Positions 6,105-9,785 of a DNA stretch of 9,785 nt are shown piece by piece (the stretch's first letter is position 1; each line of letters opens with the position of its first letter). This DNA comes from Rickettsiales bacterium. Its GTDB lineage: Bacteria > Pseudomonadota > Alphaproteobacteria > Rickettsiales > UBA1997. The position numbers and the translations under genes are program-made. The notes beneath the pieces are model-generated. The model was not told the DNA's origin and made no database searches. It saw only the letters and a list, made by a program, of their open reading frames with translations. Location: the NCBI GenBank assembly GCA_031283795.1, contig JAITBB010000004.1, positions 1 through 9,785 on the forward strand, in the 5' to 3' direction.

Positions 6105-6206
6105 TCCTCCGATTGGAATGGATCTGACCGGAGTGGGAGCAACCTATCTGGAAGTCCACCCCGTGAAACCGACTCACGCCAATGAGCCGCACTGTAGGGC
6201 TCCAGA
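6105..6206. other. GC-rich structured segment in the divergent intergenic region
   Basis: The 383 bases between the small secreted-protein gene and the VirB6-like gene hold no convincing coding sequence. Positions 6121-6180 are about 62% G+C, against roughly 42% on the left and 38% on the right. On the plus strand TCTGG-A-AGTCC (6147-6157) can pair with GGGCTCCAGA (6197-6206), giving ten pairs with one bulge and one G-U. It encloses the hairpin CGTGA-7-TCACG (6162-6178). CTCCG (6107-6111) and CGGAG (6129-6133) form another short stem. It may be an independent small RNA or the 5' leader of the minus-strand gene. Confidence 0.35.
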
Positions 6207-6313
6207 CCATATAGTCAATAGTTTTTCCCATTAATTTTTAAGGAGGGATATTTTATCCGGAATTCCAACACAGTAGTTCTATCGGCCATTGAGGGGCCAG
6301 TGGCACGAATGAT

Positions 6314-6334
6314 CTAGAGTATTAATGACTCTAG
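6314..6334. repeat. Inverted repeat upstream of the VirB6-like gene
   Basis: CTAGAGT (6314-6320) and ACTCTAG (6328-6334) form a perfect seven-base stem around a seven-base loop. A T-run begins about fifteen bases later on the plus strand, too far for a standard terminator. It could be an operator or an RNA hairpin. Confidence 0.45.
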
Positions 6335-6426
6335 GAGAAATAGCCTCATTTTTTGCCCTTTATAAAGTGTTGAAAATAATAATAATTATGATATCACAAA
6401 ACTCGGTTGTAATTATCAAAAATATC

Positions 6427-9400
6427 ATGGGTTTCTATCGGCGACCGATTATTGTTTCTTTGCTTCTCCTGTTGCTGCTAGCCTGCGATTCGCTGGATTT
6501 TTGCTACTATTCTGATGACTTTGGGGATAGTGGTGATTTTGACATGATAAATCTGGCGGCCTCAGAGAATAATTGCTACTACAACAGTATAACGTCAACG
6601 GTTTCAGAAAACACTAACGAAACAATAAAAACCTGTCTAAGGAATACATCATTGACCGACATAGCAACCAATAACGCTAGCTTGAATATAGATTTTAGTA
6701 ATGTCTCTAAGGTAGGGGGCGAACCGGTCAGTGGAGTGTCCTGCGCCGGTATAGATGTGGTAGATACTGGTGTAGTCATTGAACCTGCGAAAGAGGCGAC
6801 CCAGGAAGATGCTAATGTCTCTGCCAGAAACATATTCTCGACATGCGTGGACACATGCCAAGATCAGTGTGCGATCACGACGACACCCGACTCATCGGCC
6901 TGGGTCAAAGCGAATATCAAAGATTCGGGGAATTTTATAGGCATAAAGATAGAGAAGAATGTTTACATTTCTATGACTGTATCCGGCAACATATCGCTGG
7001 ATTCCGACACAAGTTCTGCGGACCTAGACTTCAGAAAACTTGGCGTGGATGACACTAACTATGATTTTCTCTCGAAGGAGGGCGAAAATCTGACGCTGAA
7101 CGTCAATGTGAATAAAAATACTCTAGCATCAGCGAGTTTTAATGGTGACATAACTAATTTACTGGGAAGAAGCTATCTTGATTTTGTGCCTGTCAAGAAC
7201 AATTTGGTTGCCAGTGGTACAAGTCCTTCCGAGATATACAAATTTCAGAGACCAAATTTTGGGCTCTATGTGTGTAACTATATCAGCAAAGACGCACAAA
7301 ATCACAACGAAGCTAGCTGTAAGTTCTCCTACGCTGGTGTGAGTAGCATCGGTTCTGTATTGGACAGCTATTATAATGGCGGTAGCAGTGTAGATTTCTA
7401 TACTGTTCCGATATTTGTTGGTGACTACTATGACTATGCCAGTGATGCCATGGATAGGGTTTCCATTGGTAGTGAGGGCGATATTCTATTGAATAGTGGA
7501 AACAATGTTATGGTCATTGAGGATGGGTACGTAGTAAAAACAATGCGAGGTGCCACGGGCGTAGTGGAGGGTTTTGTCTGGAATAGTATAAACACAAATT
7601 TCGCCTTTTCCATAACAAAACCAGCAAAAATAGCTATAAAATACATAGGTAATGAAGCTGCCGGAAACTGTACCTTCTCCATCAAAGACAACGAGAGATA
7701 TGTCTTTAGTGGCGAAACCGTGGCTGAGAAGGGTGTCACCTATTCCGATATCAAGTATGAATATACTAGTGGGCAGGCAAATAAGTGGAAGACTCTGAGG
7801 AGTGGGGGTAATGAGATAGTGTTTAATCAGTACGCAGTGGCAGATTACACACCCACATCAACCATAACACTAACTCTGACAAGTGGTAGCCCTCAGGACT
7901 GTACCAGCGGGCTAGCCATAAAACTCCTGCCCTTTAAAGAATACAGAATAGCGATGAATGGCCTGCTATTTTTCTATATCCCTTTGGTATCATCCGTCTC
8001 CTCTGTAAAGTACACTCTACTAAACAGAGGTGTATTAGATATGTCTGGTGTGGACCAATACTATAGAGTGACGGAATTTTATGAATTTGAAGGTAATTTG
8101 GCCTCCTTTGCCGACGAGAGTGTGAGCCCTCTGAGTTCGACAGAGGCCGGGCAAATATATAAACCTGGCATATCCGACTCCGAATACAACGACCTGGTGG
8201 CAAAAGCAGTGTTTGTGAGAAAAGGACAAATACTCAGACTAGACTACTCAAACTGGCTGACGGTGGACAACAGCACAAACATTGCTCTGAAAACCACAAG
8301 CGTTACCACAAGCAGTGGCAATGTGGTGGTTGACCAGGGTATAGGACTCAGCGCCCTGATACTGGAAAAACCACCATATTTCTGCTACGGGGAAGCCGAT
8401 GAGATCTTTGATGTTGAAGGTGCCTGTATGGCAGAGAATGGTACCTACTCTGAAATAATTCTGGATGACGAGGGAAACAGAAAAGGTGTGTGTTTCATAT
8501 CCATAGACAGCTGTATCGCCGGAGAGACCACACTGGTATCCAAATTTACACAGATAGATCATACCAGAAATGACTGCAAAATTGTCACCTCGGCCGGGCA
8601 GCCGCCGATTGAAAACTATGCTAGAGACCTGGCGGAATTCTGGACTGCCGTTTACACAGCCTATAATTTTGTAAAATCCTCTGAAACAACTGACAATATT
8701 ACGGTGGTTGAGACTTGCAACAGCAACACAACGGGAAGCGGAATTATTTGCCAAAATTGCTATAACGATCTGATAAACAAGGTGTACGAGGCGGCCACAA
8801 GATGTGCGGACCAGTTAAGTTCTGCTGGGAGTGACTATGCTGTCTATAAGGGTTTTATAGATGGCAACGGTGATGAAATTTATAGAAAGGAGGCCACCAT
8901 AGTTACGACTGACGGTGCGGAAAACGATAACAGCATAGTGTTTAATGCCAACGAGACTACAGTGGGCAATAAGGTGTTAGCTCTGAATAAACTGTTTGTT
9001 CTGAAAAGCAGCGGCTCAGCCCAGGTCGGACAAATGAGAACGCACTTCTACTACTACAAAAAACTCTGCAGGGGAGGGACCAGCAAGACAGATTGCACCG
9101 TCAAAACCCCTCAGTGCTATAGTTTAGCAAACTATCGTGGAAGATTTAGTAAACTCCTGAGTAGGATGGGAAGCGATATCAGTGGTATAAATGCGAATAT
9201 AAACGGTAATCTATCAGCCCTGGATATAGATCTTGGGGCAGGAAAACTTAATAATTTCAGTGAAGCCGGTGGCGGACTGATAAAAAACTTCATAAAACAT
9301 ACCGAGAACGCAGCTAGTATCACGGTAAAGTACAACAAGAATATATATTCTAGTGGTAGCAATTTCTTCAGATTTTTCATCATAAACAATATTGACCCAT

Positions 9401-9785
9401 CAGGTATATTTGCCAACGGACTGAGCGAGTTTAACAGGATAAGAATATTCGATCCGAAGATCCTCAATATATTTCTTGAGAGATCATCAACCTATAAGAA
9501 TGGGGAAAGATTGGCCGTATTTATCGGCGAACACGATAAAAATTACACGGGAAATCCGGGTAGTCTCAAGTCCGGCAATGAGATCGTCAACATATATCCT
9601 GTTGTAGGCAACAACAGTAAGACTGTGTTTGAACTGGTTAAATATAAAAATTCAACTGATGGGCTCAAACTGGACGAGAGCACGAATTTTAGGTTTGACA
9701 GTCATGGTATCCTAAGATCAGCGATTGGTGGGTATGGGGTGGATTTTTCAGCCTCGGATTTTCCCGGAAACGACTATGTAGAACT
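6427..9785 (+). CDS. VirB6/TrbL-like giant lipoprotein of a type IV secretion system (5' part, no stop in window)
   Basis: The frame is open for 1,119 codons and runs off the right edge. The N-terminus is a lipoprotein signal peptide: MGFYRR, seven leucines, then LAC with lipidated C20. Aspartate at +2 is, by the E. coli rule, an inner-membrane retention signal. C26-Y-Y-S-D-D-F-G follows, resembling the start of extended Rickettsiales VirB6 proteins. About 25 cysteines are spread along the chain (including C140/C144/C148 and C764/C775/C778), and no transmembrane helix is evident after the signal, so this region should be extracytoplasmic. Beta-rich modules recur, such as W159 onward (WVKANIKDSGNFIGIKIEKN), residues 600-625, and ERLAVFIGEHDKNYTGNPGS near 1027. 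The polytopic channel domain expected of VirB6 would lie beyond the window, so the family call rests on the N-terminal pattern. No ribosome-binding site precedes the ATG; an in-frame ATG at 6388 is possible. Confidence 0.72.
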   Translation, partial: MGFYRRPIIVSLLLLLLLACDSLDFCYYSDDFGDSGDFDMINLAASENNCYYNSITSTVSENTNETIKTCLRNTSLTDIATNNASLNIDFSNVSKVGGEPVSGVSCAGIDVVDTGVVIEPAKEATQEDANVSARNIFSTCVDTCQDQCAITTTPDSSAWVKANIKDSGNFIGIKIEKNVYISMTVSGNISLDSDTSSADLDFRKLGVDDTNYDFLSKEGENLTLNVNVNKNTLASASFNGDITNLLGRSYLDFVPVKNNLVASGTSPSEIYKFQRPNFGLYVCNYISKDAQNHNEASCKFSYAGVSSIGSVLDSYYNGGSSVDFYTVPIFVGDYYDYASDAMDRVSIGSEGDILLNSGNNVMVIEDGYVVKTMRGATGVVEGFVWNSINTNFAFSITKPAKIAIKYIGNEAAGNCTFSIKDNERYVFSGETVAEKGVTYSDIKYEYTSGQANKWKTLRSGGNEIVFNQYAVADYTPTSTITLTLTSGSPQDCTSGLAIKLLPFKEYRIAMNGLLFFYIPLVSSVSSVKYTLLNRGVLDMSGVDQYYRVTEFYEFEGNLASFADESVSPLSSTEAGQIYKPGISDSEYNDLVAKAVFVRKGQILRLDYSNWLTVDNSTNIALKTTSVTTSSGNVVVDQGIGLSALILEKPPYFCYGEADEIFDVEGACMAENGTYSEIILDDEGNRKGVCFISIDSCIAGETTLVSKFTQIDHTRNDCKIVTSAGQPPIENYARDLAEFWTAVYTAYNFVKSSETTDNITVVETCNSNTTGSGIICQNCYNDLINKVYEAATRCADQLSSAGSDYAVYKGFIDGNGDEIYRKEATIVTTDGAENDNSIVFNANETTVGNKVLALNKLFVLKSSGSAQVGQMRTHFYYYKKLCRGGTSKTDCTVKTPQCYSLANYRGRFSKLLSRMGSDISGINANINGNLSALDIDLGAGKLNNFSEAGGGLIKNFIKHTENAASITVKYNKNIYSSGSNFFRFFIINNIDPSGIFANGLSEFNRIRIFDPKILNIFLERSSTYKNGERLAVFIGEHDKNYTGNPGSLKSGNEIVNIYPVVGNNSKTVFELVKYKNSTDGLKLDESTNFRFDSHGILRSAIGGYGVDFSASDFPGNDYVE

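Noticed and set aside
6239..6258. AAGGAGGG, a perfect Shine-Dalgarno match, in the region before the VirB6-like gene
   Set aside because: No ATG, GTG or TTG follows at a usable distance, and the sequence instead forms part of a small hairpin (GGATA-TTT-TATCC). The only nearby frame, with an ATT start, stops after eight codons.
6579..8754. Several minus-strand frames of 70-168 codons opposite the VirB6-like gene
   Set aside because: The plus strand carries one uninterrupted frame with signal peptide and family-like motifs. The opposite-strand frames show no recognisable domains and are shadows of it.

Overview
The window most likely comes from a host-associated alphaproteobacterium of the Rickettsiales type. 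The main reason is the large plus-strand gene at the right. It encodes a cysteine-rich lipoprotein whose N-terminus (lipobox, then C-Y-Y-S-D-D-F-G) and modular extracytoplasmic region look like the extended VirB6 (rvhB6) proteins of the type IV secretion system in that order. The genes are rich in AGA/AGG and ATA codons and use TAA, TAG and TGA as stops, so the standard bacterial code applies. Family-level placement within the order is not possible from this sequence alone.

Layout, left to right: (1) the 5' part of fabG (fatty-acid synthesis) on the minus strand, cut by the window edge; (2) a divergent gene for an AlkD-type DNA glycosylase with a good promoter; (3) a tightly packed minus-strand unit, read right to left as bactofilin, cysS and an RNHCP zinc-ribbon protein. 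This unit has its own promoter; the stop and start codons of bactofilin and cysS abut, and the RNHCP gene overlaps cysS by 22 bp; (4) a second minus-strand unit, pal followed by a membrane-anchored M23 peptidoglycan endopeptidase, closed by a strong intrinsic terminator that overlaps the bactofilin promoter; (5) an intergenic stretch of about 400 bp with an AT-rich nested palindrome and a sharply bounded GC-rich island that may be a structured RNA; (6) a small secreted protein of unknown function; (7) a divergent intergenic region of about 380 bp with a second GC-rich, hairpin-forming block; (8) the VirB6-like gene, still open after 1,119 codons at the right edge.

Functionally, the centre is an envelope and cell-shape neighbourhood: Pal tethers outer membrane to peptidoglycan, the M23 enzyme cuts peptidoglycan cross-links, and bactofilin is a cytoplasmic scaffold of the kind known to position such enzymes. 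It is interleaved with housekeeping genes (cysS, fabG) and DNA repair. I see no transposase, integrase, CRISPR array, tRNA or rRNA. The least explained parts are the two intergenic GC islands and the size and composition of the VirB6-like periplasmic region.
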